Assembly: GCA_015063125.1 (NCBI GenBank)
Contig: SUTB01000001.1
Coordinates: 124,001 to 188,000 of the forward strand
Source of the DNA: Thermoplasmata archaeon
GTDB taxonomy: Archaea > Thermoplasmatota > Thermoplasmata > Methanomassiliicoccales > Methanomethylophilaceae
Direction of reading: 5' to 3'
DNA: 64,000 bases
Positions 53,101 through 61,442 of this stretch are shown here, piece after piece. Numbering within the stretch: position 1 is the first letter of the stretch; the number at the start of each line of letters is the position of its first letter. Under the pieces are notes generated by a model, which had not been told where the DNA came from, ran no database searches, and was given only the letters and a program-made list of their open reading frames with translations. The position numbers and the translations under genes are program-made.

Positions 53101-53843
53101 GCTACATCGATCAGGGGTTTTCCGTCTTCCATCAGATACTTGTCTATGATGTTCCTGATGCCAATCGATTGCGATTCTTCCTTTTCTGCGTATGTGAAGA
53201 AAACCGTGAGCGGATAACCGCCCTGTTTCTCGATGGAATCCATCAATGAGTCAATAGTGGCGAGATCCATCCCGTTCCAGCGCCTCTGGCTCATGAATAT
53301 TCCGACAACTGTTTTGCTGTGGTCGATCTACGGTATGTGAGTCTCGAAAGACACGTCTGTGCAACCTGGTTTGTACACGCCCTGTCCGGGAGGAATCTGG
53401 GGTTCGGGTAGCTCGTTTTTCTCTCCCGCGATATTGTTCAGTATCCAGAAGCCGATGCCCCTGAAATTGGACGAGCCTCCAAGAAGGGCATAGTTGTAAA
53501 GGATCTCGTAGTCCGGATCCGGATAGGGGAACGTGCCCCTATGCTCATCGGCCCTTTCGCGGCTGGCGTTGAAGATGAATGTCGGTATCGACATCCTGGA
53601 GGCTTTCTTCAGGGCGATGCTGTAATTCTTGAAATATTCCAGATTCCCGGATACCCATATGTAGAGGAAATCAGTAGAATCTAAGGAATCCAGGAAGGAG
53701 GACAGAGTATCGGGATTGTTGTCTATATCTCCGTAGTCGTAATCTTCCACAGATATGTCATATCCCTCGTTCTGCAGTTGCCTGATGGAATTTGCAAGAT
53801 ATGAACCGTCACGGATTCTGACGGATACGATTGTTAACTTCAT
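50112..53843 (-). CDS. cobN: CobN/BchH-type chelatase large subunit with two in-frame amber codons
   Basis: A 1243-codon gene if TAG at codons 172 (53328-53330) and 421 (52581-52583) is decoded. It would be the metal- and tetrapyrrole-binding subunit of a chelatase driven by AAA+ partners. HVGTHGTLEWLPGKSVGLS near residue 560 and PSGCPTRGRAQILPTG near 800 are CobN hallmarks. Both ambers fall inside conserved sequence: around codon 172 the sequence THIP-TAG-IDHSK aligns without gaps to YVRNLDPSK of the second CobN in this window, and around codon 421 RVMS-TAG-VTND aligns to IMLNGLTND. All segments share one frame, so pyrrolysine insertion is far more likely than decay. It is last in the operon after the system 4 binding protein and permeases. 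Confidence 0.9.
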
Positions 53844-53859
53844 AGCGACACCCCGCGCC

Positions 53860-54927
53860 TCATTGTCCCCAGGCGTTCCTCTTCTGTCTGATGAGTATGA
53901 GCAGGAACAGCGGACCTCCTACCAGAGAAGTGATGATTCCTACAGGGAGACCGGTCGGGATGATTATACGTGAGACCACATCCGCAGCGATCAGCATGAA
54001 TGCGCCTATGCAGGCGGATGCCGGGATGAGTATCTTGGCATTGGAACCCACGAATATCCTTGACACGTGAGGGGCGACCAGACCGACGAAGCCTATGGTA
54101 CCTGAATAGCATACCGCTATTGCAGCTGAAATAGAAACCACGACCATCATGATTAAGCGTATTCTCTGCGGATTCACTCCGAGGGATATCGCGAGCTTAT
54201 CGCTGGTGGACATGACGTTGATGCTGTTCGCCAGATACATCGAGATCACGACGATGAGAATCGTCGTTAACAAAAGGGGGATGATAGAATCCCAACCCGC
54301 TTTTCCCAAGGTACCGACAGTCCAGGAATAGATGATGGCGATACTCTCATCCGTACCGGTATAACGGAATAACGTGGATACGGATGTGAAGAAGTACATC
54401 AGGGCAATTCCTATGAGAACGATCGTCGTCGAGGAGATTTTCTTGAATGCCGAGATCAGCAGTATCGCGGAGCACGGGATGAGTGCGAATATGAAGGCCA
54501 TGGTCATCATGCCGACGCCGGATACGCTCTCGGGAATCAGGGATATGCCGAAGATCACATACAGAGTGACTCCCAGCAGCGCTCCTGACGATATTCCGGT
54601 GGTATACGGATCGGCCAGAGGATTCCTTATCGTGGACTGCATCAGGCAACCGCAGACCCCTAGTATTGCGCCTATCAGGACTCCTGCGAGACCGCGGGGA
54701 ATCAGATTATCCCATACGATGAAATCGAGGAGCTCTTCCTTGTTGGTGCTCGGCAGGATGTTATTAAGGCGGTTGTGGATCACCGTTAAAGCTTCCTCGA
54801 AGGATATGCTATATTGGGTGACGCATATTGAATAGGTCGTGATGACTATGGTAATGAGGATTACTGCGACTATCAATAACAGATGTTTCTTCGTAAGGGC
54901 CCTGTAGATAGATGTCAGAGGATTCAT
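53860..54927 (-). CDS. FecCD-type ABC permease B, system 4
   Basis: A 355-residue permease with about ten membrane segments. DNLIPRGLAGVLIGAILGVCGCLMQ (in part), NPLADPYTTGISSGALLGV near residue 100, and YSGTIGFVGLVAPHVSRIFVG (in part) near 270 define it. The ATG at 54927 shares its first base with the stop of permease A and follows AGAGGTG; two in-frame GTG codons just upstream are not needed. It is 16 bases upstream of cobN. It resembles system 3 permease B. Confidence 0.94.
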   Translation of the reverse strand: MNPLTSIYRALTKKHLLLIVAVILITIVITTYSICVTQYSISFEEALTVIHNRLNNILPSTNKEELLDFIVWDNLIPRGLAGVLIGAILGVCGCLMQSTIRNPLADPYTTGISSGALLGVTLYVIFGISLIPESVSGVGMMTMAFIFALIPCSAILLISAFKKISSTTIVLIGIALMYFFTSVSTLFRYTGTDESIAIIYSWTVGTLGKAGWDSIIPLLLTTILIVVISMYLANSINVMSTSDKLAISLGVNPQRIRLIMMVVVSISAAIAVCYSGTIGFVGLVAPHVSRIFVGSNAKILIPASACIGAFMLIAADVVSRIIIPTGLPVGIITSLVGGPLFLLILIRQKRNAWGQ

Positions 54928-56024
54928 CACCACACCTCTTTCTTCTGCCTTATGATCAGGTAGAGGAATATCGGCGAACCGACGAATGAAAGGATGACGC
55001 CTACAGGTATGGCATCCAACGGAGATATCAGTCTTGCCGCTATATCTGCGGATATGAGAAAAACAGCCCCCAGGGCCATGGATGCCGGGATAACGAATTT
55101 GTTGTCAGAATCGATTAGTATGCGGATGATGTGCGGGACCACAAGTCCGACAAATCCTATTATTCCGCAGTAACTGACAATTGATGCCACCATTAGAGAG
55201 ATGATGAAAAGGCAGACCACGCGCATCATGTCCGCATCCATACCAAGGCTTTTCGCACTAGCATCTCCTAGGGTTAGCACGTTGAGCTTGGATGAGAGCA
55301 TAATCAACGCTATCGATCCTACAATGTTCACCGATGCCAAGATTGGGAAATCATTCCAGGTCAGGTTGTTACTGAGGGATCCTATCTGCCAGCGATATAC
55401 GTTGGCCAGGGTCTCTGAATCGGTCATCATCATCAGGATCGTAGTCAGAGAGTTGAAGATGTAAGATATGGCCACTCCAGCTAGGATCAGTGTCGTAGGG
55501 GACGCACCAATCCTTTGGTTCAAAACGATGATCAGAAGCATCGGTACGACTGCGAAGATGAATGCGTTTAGGACACCTCCAGTATCGCCCAGAATTGTTC
55601 CGGAGCCTATCTCCAGTCCCACTATTATGGCAATGGCCATTCCGAAACAGGCCCCAGAGGATATTCCTGTGGTGTATGGGTCTGCCAGAGGATTCTTCAT
55701 GACTGACTGCATGACCGCACCGCCCGCGGCCAATCCTGCTCCTGCAATTATTCCAATCAGAGCGCGGGGCAACCTCAGATTCCAAACGACATAATCATCG
55801 ATGAAATCGATTGTACCTGTTTCATATTTATGACCCATGAGATGGTCTATCAAAAGTGAATAGACTCTGGCGAAATCGATATCCGAGCCGCCTATGTAGA
55901 TTGAAAAACCAAGTAAGAATATCGACAGGATGATGCACAAGACGATAAGGACGATTTTTCTGACTATGTAGGTCCCGTACTCGTCTCTGAATGATGTATG
56001 TTCAGTGTCTGCATTCTCGTTCAT
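54927..56024 (-). CDS. FecCD-type ABC permease A, system 4
   Basis: A 365-residue permease with about ten membrane segments and a short charged N-terminus. LRLPRALIGIIAGAGLAAGGAVMQ (in part), NPLADPYTTGISSGACFGMA near residue 115, and YCGIIGFVGLVVPHIIRILID (in part) near 285 are family motifs. It forms a heterodimer candidate with the overlapping downstream permease B. The gene follows a hairpin after the binding-protein gene. AGTGATTGA precedes the ATG at 56024. Confidence 0.94.
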   Translation of the reverse strand: MNENADTEHTSFRDEYGTYIVRKIVLIVLCIILSIFLLGFSIYIGGSDIDFARVYSLLIDHLMGHKYETGTIDFIDDYVVWNLRLPRALIGIIAGAGLAAGGAVMQSVMKNPLADPYTTGISSGACFGMAIAIIVGLEIGSGTILGDTGGVLNAFIFAVVPMLLIIVLNQRIGASPTTLILAGVAISYIFNSLTTILMMMTDSETLANVYRWQIGSLSNNLTWNDFPILASVNIVGSIALIMLSSKLNVLTLGDASAKSLGMDADMMRVVCLFIISLMVASIVSYCGIIGFVGLVVPHIIRILIDSDNKFVIPASMALGAVFLISADIAARLISPLDAIPVGVILSFVGSPIFLYLIIRQKKEVW

Positions 56025-56042
56025 TCAATCACTGTAGAAGAT

Positions 56043-56060
56043 CCAGGGCAGATGCCCTGG
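56043..56060 (-). terminator. intercistronic hairpin after system 4 binding-protein gene
   Basis: CCAGGGC-N4-GCCCTGG lies just past the binding-protein stop and before permease A. It mirrors the hairpin at the same place in system 3, so differential expression inside both operons is likely. Confidence 0.55.
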
Positions 56061-56069
56061 AAAAATGTT

Positions 56070-57407
56070 TCAAGCTATAGTGTTCTCCACCATTTCTTTT
56101 GTTATGTAGAAAATCTTTCCTTCCAGGTTGATGTCGACTGGATAGAACTTCTCCATAAACTCCTTGTTGAGCTTGTCTGCCCACTCCATGGTGAACAGGT
56201 CAGGATACAGCAAGGCTGCGGTGTAAACGACACGCAGGATGATGGGTGCATCACCGGGGATGATGTAGACTTTACCTTCCTTGTAGCAGTCCATCTGTTT
56301 GAGGAGTGCGAACTGGTTCTCCCACATATCGACGATGTTGATGTCTCCGGAGTACCATCCGCCAGTACGGATTGCGACGAACTTGTCCACATCCAGGTCG
56401 TAAATCCATGTGTCTCCCTCGTTGAAGTAGGCACCGGATGCGTACGTACTGATCTCTGCCAGTTTTTCATCCGACAGTGCATAGTTGGCGCCGGCCTGAA
56501 TCATTACATCCTTGTAGTCGGAGTTTCCACCAGAGATCCATGCTCTGGGGTATCCAGCGTTTGCAGTCAGGACCGAATACTTCTCGTCGTCCTTGAGCTT
56601 GCTAGTCTTTTTCTGAATCTCGTCCATGGTCTTCTGCGTCCAGTCAGCGATTTCACGGCATGCGGTATCCGTCTGGAAGAGGAATCCGATCATGAGGAGC
56701 TGTGACTGGAAGCTCTTTGCGTCTACACAGGCAGCGTTGAGCCTCACGACATCGATTCCCATCTCGACCAGCAGAGGTTCCTCGTTCTTCAAGGTGGAGG
56801 CAGTGCGGTCCAGAAGCATACAAGTAACACCATAGTCCTTCTGCACCTGGGATGCGAGATCCATGTTAATCTTGGTAGTGGAGGTACCAATCTGAGTGCA
56901 GTTGACGAAGGAGGGGAACAGGGCTTTGTTCGGAGGGGATGAGGTCGTGTAGCATATTCCGTGGATGTTATCCTCGATGTGAGCATAGCTGTACATCAGG
57001 AGCATGTTCGCGGATCCGGTAGCGATGGCCGATTTCACGGGCCATTTAACGCTGACGACGTAATCCTGGATGGAATGTGTGCTCACTACGTTAACCGAAC
57101 AGCTTTCGCCTTTGATGATCTTGTTTGTCAAAGCGACATCATCTGAGTTAACCTTGCCGTCGTATGTCGCGTCGGCATAAGGGTAGTCGGCAAAATCTTT
57201 CTTTCCGTCAATAATGTCTTCAATGAGTTTTACGTCATTGTTGTCAATCTTGTAATCACCGTCAGCGTTACCGTAAACCATCAGGGCGCCATCGATCTTG
57301 TAGGCTCCTCCATGGTTGTTGTTGCCATACATGACAACTACGGCCGCGGCTACTATCACGGCGACAATAACCACGACAGCGACTACCGTTGAGACTTTTT
57401 TGTCCAT
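56070..57407 (-). CDS. dockerin-bearing metal-complex binding protein, ABC system 4
   Basis: A 445-residue surface protein built like the system 3 protein. A membrane anchor spans residues 6-27. A dockerin-like unit at about residues 40-100 has calcium-loop repeats NADGDYKIDNNDV and DATYDGKVNSDDV. A FecB/BtuF-like fold follows (SANMLLMYSYAHIEDNIHGI in part near 130, VDVVRLNAACVDAK in related form near 215). The second loop has Tyr where Asn/Asp is usual, so calcium binding may be weaker. AGGTGA precedes the ATG at 57407. The gene leads an operon of two permeases and cobN, and is divergent from the system 4 ATPase gene. Confidence 0.88.
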   Translation of the reverse strand: MDKKVSTVVAVVVIVAVIVAAAVVVMYGNNNHGGAYKIDGALMVYGNADGDYKIDNNDVKLIEDIIDGKKDFADYPYADATYDGKVNSDDVALTNKIIKGESCSVNVVSTHSIQDYVVSVKWPVKSAIATGSANMLLMYSYAHIEDNIHGICYTTSSPPNKALFPSFVNCTQIGTSTTKINMDLASQVQKDYGVTCMLLDRTASTLKNEEPLLVEMGIDVVRLNAACVDAKSFQSQLLMIGFLFQTDTACREIADWTQKTMDEIQKKTSKLKDDEKYSVLTANAGYPRAWISGGNSDYKDVMIQAGANYALSDEKLAEISTYASGAYFNEGDTWIYDLDVDKFVAIRTGGWYSGDINIVDMWENQFALLKQMDCYKEGKVYIIPGDAPIILRVVYTAALLYPDLFTMEWADKLNKEFMEKFYPVDINLEGKIFYITKEMVENTIA

Positions 57408-57440
57408 AGGTATTCACCTGTCTCTATGGAATACAATATC

Positions 57441-57483
57441 GAGTATATATCATTGGATGTTACATCCAATTGTTCATATATTT
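57441..57483. promoter_or_regulatory. perfect 19-bp palindromic operator between two divergent TATA boxes
   Basis: ATTGGATGTTACATCCAAT at 57452-57470 is a perfect inverted repeat with nine-base arms and a single central base. It sits directly between a leftward TATA element (GATATATACT in minus sense, 57442-57451) and a rightward one (TCATATATTT, 57474-57483). One bound dimer would touch both promoters, controlling the leftward binding-protein/permease/cobN operon and the rightward ATPase gene. Confidence 0.7.
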
Positions 57484-57521
57484 CGATAATGGTATTGGGG
57501 ATGTCAAAAGGTTGATTGCCT

Positions 57522-58346
57522 ATGGAAATAGATGCGAACAAGATGTTTTTCGGCTACACGGACCTGGATGTTCTGAAGGACATCAGCTTGAACATCACCG
57601 GCCCACAGCTGGTCAGCATTCTGGGTCCGAATGGTGTCGGCAAATCCACACTCATCCATTGCATCAACAAGATCCTGTCTCCAAGCGGAGGGACCATACT
57701 TCTTGATTCGAAAGACGTTAAGGATTACAATTACAAGGAAATGGCAAAGAAAATCGGGTACGTGCCCTACACCTCGCCGGATACATTTCCCTTAACCGTG
57801 GTGGACACTGTTCTTTTGGGTAGGCACCCTCACGCGGGGTGGAAGACCACCGACGAAGATCTAGACATCGTATATGATACTTTGAAGATGTTGGGCATCG
57901 ACGATCTGGCCATGAGGCCCTTCAATGAACTCTCCGCAGGCCAGCATCAGCGCGTTATTTTGGCAAGGGGATTAGTCCAGAGGCCGCAAATTCTTCTATT
58001 GGACGAACCAACTTCGAATCTGGACATCAAACACCAGTTGGGGATATCAAGGATGCTTAGGGATCTGTCCCGCCAAGAGAAGATTCTCGTGATAATGATA
58101 AGTCACGACATTAACATCGCGGCCAAGTATTCGGACAGCATCATCCTGATGCACGAGGGGTCCATCTTCGCGGTCGGTAAGCCCAAGGATGTAATTACCG
58201 AGGAGAACATTCTCACCGTATACGGGGTCAAGTGCAAGATCATCGACGACAACGGCAGTCCTCATCTCATCATGAGCGACGGTTTTGACGACACCTTGCC
58301 GGAGAACCCCGATTCCTCATGTGATGGATTCTCTCATTGTTGCTGA
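57522..58346 (+). CDS. FecE/BtuD-type ABC ATPase, system 4
   Basis: A 274-residue ATPase closely similar to the system 3 ATPase over its whole length. Walker A is GPNGVGKSTLIHCI, the signature ELSAGQHQRVILARG, Walker B ILLLDEPTSNLD, and the switch His lies in MISHDIN. The tail after the ATPase fold ends in SSCDGFSHCC, a Cys/His cluster that could bind a metal. The ATG at 57522 is preferred (AGGTTGA spaced six bases); a TTG at 57516 is in frame. It is about 100 bases before the BchI-type gene, which has its own promoter. Confidence 0.94.
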   Translation: MEIDANKMFFGYTDLDVLKDISLNITGPQLVSILGPNGVGKSTLIHCINKILSPSGGTILLDSKDVKDYNYKEMAKKIGYVPYTSPDTFPLTVVDTVLLGRHPHAGWKTTDEDLDIVYDTLKMLGIDDLAMRPFNELSAGQHQRVILARGLVQRPQILLLDEPTSNLDIKHQLGISRMLRDLSRQEKILVIMISHDINIAAKYSDSIILMHEGSIFAVGKPKDVITEENILTVYGVKCKIIDDNGSPHLIMSDGFDDTLPENPDSSCDGFSHCC

Positions 58347-58389
58347 TGTCATCGACATAACACTTTTCCAGCAGTATGCAGCCAAACAG

Positions 58390-58406
58390 TTGGTTTATAA
58401 TACCAA
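58390..58406 (+). promoter_or_regulatory. operator-like inverted repeat overlapping TATA box of chelatase operon
   Basis: TTGGTTTATAATACCAA is an inverted repeat with five-base arms. It encloses the TATA element (TTTATAAT) and lies about 45 bases before the ATG of the BchI-type gene. The outer TTGG/CCAA matches the island palindrome. A bound protein would compete with TBP. Confidence 0.45.
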
Positions 58407-58449
58407 TTATATCCGAGGTCGTTGTTACAGTCAATCACCAGGTGTAATC

Positions 58450-59475
58450 ATGGAGAAACTCCTATTCCCGTTCGTATCGATCGTAGGCCAAGAGGACATG
58501 AAGAGGGCTCTCCTCCTCAACATGGTGGACCCCGGAATCGGCGGTGCGCTCATCAAAGGAGAGAAGGGTACCGCCAAGTCGACCACCGTCCGTTCGTTGG
58601 CGCAGATACTTCCCTACAGGGACACTGTTGAAGGTTGTATCTTCAACTGCGATCCTTCCAGGCCTGACAGGCTATGTCCCTATTGCGCAGAGAAGCTGGC
58701 AAAAGGAGAGAAACTTGTCCCTGAACAGGTCCAGATGAGGGTCGTGGAGCTTCCCTTGAGTGCGACCGAAGACCGTGTCGCGGGAACCCTGGACATCGAG
58801 CACGTACTGAAGACCGGCGAGAAGAAGTTCGAGCCCGGAGTCCTGGCGCAGGCCAACGGGAACCTGCTGTACGTGGACGAGGTCAATCTTTTGGACGATC
58901 ACATCGTAGATCTCCTCCTGGACTCCGCAGCCATGGGAGTCAACTACATCGAGAGGGAGGGCGTGTCCTTCTCCCATCCGTCGCGTTTCATCCTCGTGGG
59001 AACCATGAATCCCGAAGAGGGAGAGCTCAGGCCCCAGCTCCTGGACAGATTCGGATTATCCGTGGACGTCAAGGGTGACAAGGACATGGAGATGCGCATG
59101 GAGGTCGTGAAGCGCAGGGTCGCTTTCGATGCCGACCCCGCGAAGTACACTGCGGAGTGCAAGGCGGAGACCGATGCCATGCGCGAAAAGATCACCAAGG
59201 CGAGGGAGCTCCTTCCCAAGGTCGTGACCGACGATTCCATCATCAGGGCGATCGTATCCATCACCACCTCGTTCGGGATCGACGGCCACAGGGCCGACAT
59301 CACCATGATGAAGGCCGCCAAGGCCAATGCGGCCCTGGACGGCAGGACCGATGTAAACAAGGACGATATCAGGGCCGTGGCGGCACTCGTCCTCTCCCAC
59401 CGCATGAGGCGCAGACCCTTCGAGGAGGCCGCATTCGATACAGAGGAGCTCGAGAGATGCCTCCAGTCGATCTGA
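58450..59475 (+). CDS. BchI/ChlI-type chelatase AAA+ subunit
   Basis: A 341-residue AAA+ ATPase of the magnesium-chelatase I-subunit type. Walker A is GEKGTAKSTTVRSL near residue 35. A Cys-bearing insert (FNCDPSRPDRLCPYCAEKL) near 65 resembles inserts in archaeal and CobN-associated members. Walker B is YVDEVNLLDD and sensor 1 is GTMNPEEGELRPQLLDRFG. It would form a hexamer with the BchD-type subunit and energise the CobN-type subunit. AGGTG precedes the ATG at 58450. It overlaps the next gene by 19 bases. Confidence 0.94.
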   Translation: MEKLLFPFVSIVGQEDMKRALLLNMVDPGIGGALIKGEKGTAKSTTVRSLAQILPYRDTVEGCIFNCDPSRPDRLCPYCAEKLAKGEKLVPEQVQMRVVELPLSATEDRVAGTLDIEHVLKTGEKKFEPGVLAQANGNLLYVDEVNLLDDHIVDLLLDSAAMGVNYIEREGVSFSHPSRFILVGTMNPEEGELRPQLLDRFGLSVDVKGDKDMEMRMEVVKRRVAFDADPAKYTAECKAETDAMREKITKARELLPKVVTDDSIIRAIVSITTSFGIDGHRADITMMKAAKANAALDGRTDVNKDDIRAVAALVLSHRMRRRPFEEAAFDTEELERCLQSI

Positions 59476-61346
59476 GGTCCTTCCCATTCTCAGCAGTCCT
59501 CGGCATGGAGGACGCCAAGAGGGCCATGCAGTGCATGCTGGTCAATCCCAACATAAGGACGGTCATGATCAGGGGCGGACAGGGTTCCGCCAAGACCGTA
59601 CTCGCAAGGTCCGTGGGACGTATCTGCGGTAAGAACATAATCAACGTTCCCGTGAACGTATCCGAGGAGCAGCTCTTCGGAGGGATGGACATCGACGCCA
59701 CCATCAAGGAGGGCAAGGCCGTCATGCAGCCCGGGCTCCTGTCCAGGGCCGACGGGAACATCGTCTACGTCGATGACGTGAACCTCATGGACCAGAGGAT
59801 ACTGATGTCCCTCCTGAATTCTGTCATCGAAGGCAGGGTTGTTCTGGAGAGGGAAGGCGTCTCCGCGGAATACACCGTGGACACCATGCTGATAGCAACC
59901 ATGAATCCCAACGATTCCGATGTGAGCTCGCATGTCCTGGATCGCTTCGATCTCTGTGCATATGCCGCATTCCCCCAGGAGGATGACAGGAAGGCGGAGA
60001 TCCTCAGGCGTAACATGGACTTCCAGAAGGATCCCGCATCATTCGTCTCACTTTACAAAGAAGAAGAGGATCAGCTCATCTCCAACATCGTGAGGGCGCA
60101 GAAGATCCTGCCCCTGGTCTCGATGTCCGATGATCTGATGGGAGTATCAGTCGAACTTGCGATGAAGGTGCTGGCCGATGGTTACCGCGGCGACATATGC
60201 ATGGTCAACACGGCCAAGGCGCTCGCGGCGCTCAACGGCCGCGACGAGGTCATGAAGAAGGACGTCGAAGAGGCGGCAATGCTCTGTTTGGCACACAGGC
60301 GCAACTATGTGCAGGAGCCTCCGCCGCAGCCGCCCGAACCTCCGGAGGAGGAACAGGACGATCAGGATGAGGAACCGCCCGAGGATCAGGATCAGAACGA
60401 CCAGCAGGAGCCCGAGCCCCCGGAGGAACAGGACGATCGGCAGCAGGACCCCCCTCCGGAGCCGCCGGATATGGATTTCCAGCAGTTGCTGGATGACATG
60501 GTCTTCGAGATAGGGGAGCAGTTCAGAGTGGTCGATTACCTCAACGACGGTCCGAGGAAGGTCTCGAAGACATCCGCCAAGAAGGGTCGCAGGATGATGG
60601 TCGAGAGCTCGGACTCCTCCGGACGCTATGCAAGGTCAAGGATCCCGGTTGACAAGACTCACGACATCGCATTCGACGCCACTGTCAGAGCAGCGGCCCC
60701 TTTCCAGAAGGGGAGGGAACACGAGGGGCTGACCATCAACATCCAGAAACAGGACATCAGGGAGAAGGTCCGCGAGATGCGTGCAGGATGCACCATACTG
60801 TTCCTGGTGGATGCCAGCGGTTCCCTGGGGGTCAGGAAGAGGATGACCGCCGTGAAGGGCGCAGTCCTATCCATGCTCAGGGACAGCTATGTGAAGAGGG
60901 ACAGGATCGGAATGATGGCCTTCAGGCGCGATTCTGCCGAGTTGGTCCTTCCTCCGACAAGGTCGGTGGAGTACAGCTATAGGAAACTGGAGGAGATGCC
61001 GACCGGCGGGAAGACCCCGCTGGCCCAGGCCCTCATCACCGTCAACGATTACATGACATCCTATTCCCGCTCCCATGTCGGAGAGATGTGCTACATCGTC
61101 ATCATCACGGACGGACGCGCGAATGTCGCGTTGAGCGAGGGCGCCAATGCCAACGACGAGGTCCTGAAGCTCGCCGAGGACATGGCGATCCCGCAGGTCA
61201 AGTGGATCGTCATCGATGCGAGTGCGGGATTCATACGGTTCGACAACGCCGAGAAGCTCGCTCAGGCACTAGAGGGAACTTACTTCAGGCTAGAGGACCT
61301 CAACGCGGACAGGCTTGCGGAGAGCGTGAGAGCGGTCATCCGCTGA
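59457..61346 (+). CDS. BchD/ChlD-type chelatase subunit (AAA+ plus vWA)
   Basis: A 629-residue protein with three parts. Residues 1-280 are an AAA+ domain with an intact Walker A (GGQGSAKTVLARS), Walker B (VYVDDVNLMD) and sensor ATMNPNDSD. Residues 285-340 are a very Pro/Glu/Asp/Gln-rich linker (PPPQPPEPPEEEQDDQD and more), typical of BchD. Residues 445-629 are a vWA domain with MIDAS motif LVDASGSLG and later TGGKTPLAQAL. The D subunit bridges BchI and CobN-type subunits. The ATG at 59457 lies inside the BchI-type gene, so the two are coupled. Confidence 0.94.
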   Translation: MPPVDLRSFPFSAVLGMEDAKRAMQCMLVNPNIRTVMIRGGQGSAKTVLARSVGRICGKNIINVPVNVSEEQLFGGMDIDATIKEGKAVMQPGLLSRADGNIVYVDDVNLMDQRILMSLLNSVIEGRVVLEREGVSAEYTVDTMLIATMNPNDSDVSSHVLDRFDLCAYAAFPQEDDRKAEILRRNMDFQKDPASFVSLYKEEEDQLISNIVRAQKILPLVSMSDDLMGVSVELAMKVLADGYRGDICMVNTAKALAALNGRDEVMKKDVEEAAMLCLAHRRNYVQEPPPQPPEPPEEEQDDQDEEPPEDQDQNDQQEPEPPEEQDDRQQDPPPEPPDMDFQQLLDDMVFEIGEQFRVVDYLNDGPRKVSKTSAKKGRRMMVESSDSSGRYARSRIPVDKTHDIAFDATVRAAAPFQKGREHEGLTINIQKQDIREKVREMRAGCTILFLVDASGSLGVRKRMTAVKGAVLSMLRDSYVKRDRIGMMAFRRDSAELVLPPTRSVEYSYRKLEEMPTGGKTPLAQALITVNDYMTSYSRSHVGEMCYIVIITDGRANVALSEGANANDEVLKLAEDMAIPQVKWIVIDASAGFIRFDNAEKLAQALEGTYFRLEDLNADRLAESVRAVIR

Positions 61347-61442
61347 CGGAAGAACCAACCAACAAATACCTATGAAGTGAATCATCCTCTCAGACGAGAT
61401 GGATGTAGAATCCAATATGACCGGGCAGGGAGGTGCGGACAG

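Noticed and set aside
50112-53843. cobN as a pseudogene broken by nonsense mutations
   Set aside because: Both interruptions are TAG, no TGA/TAA or frameshift occurs in 1243 codons, conserved motifs are intact and the paralogue aligns gaplessly across both sites.
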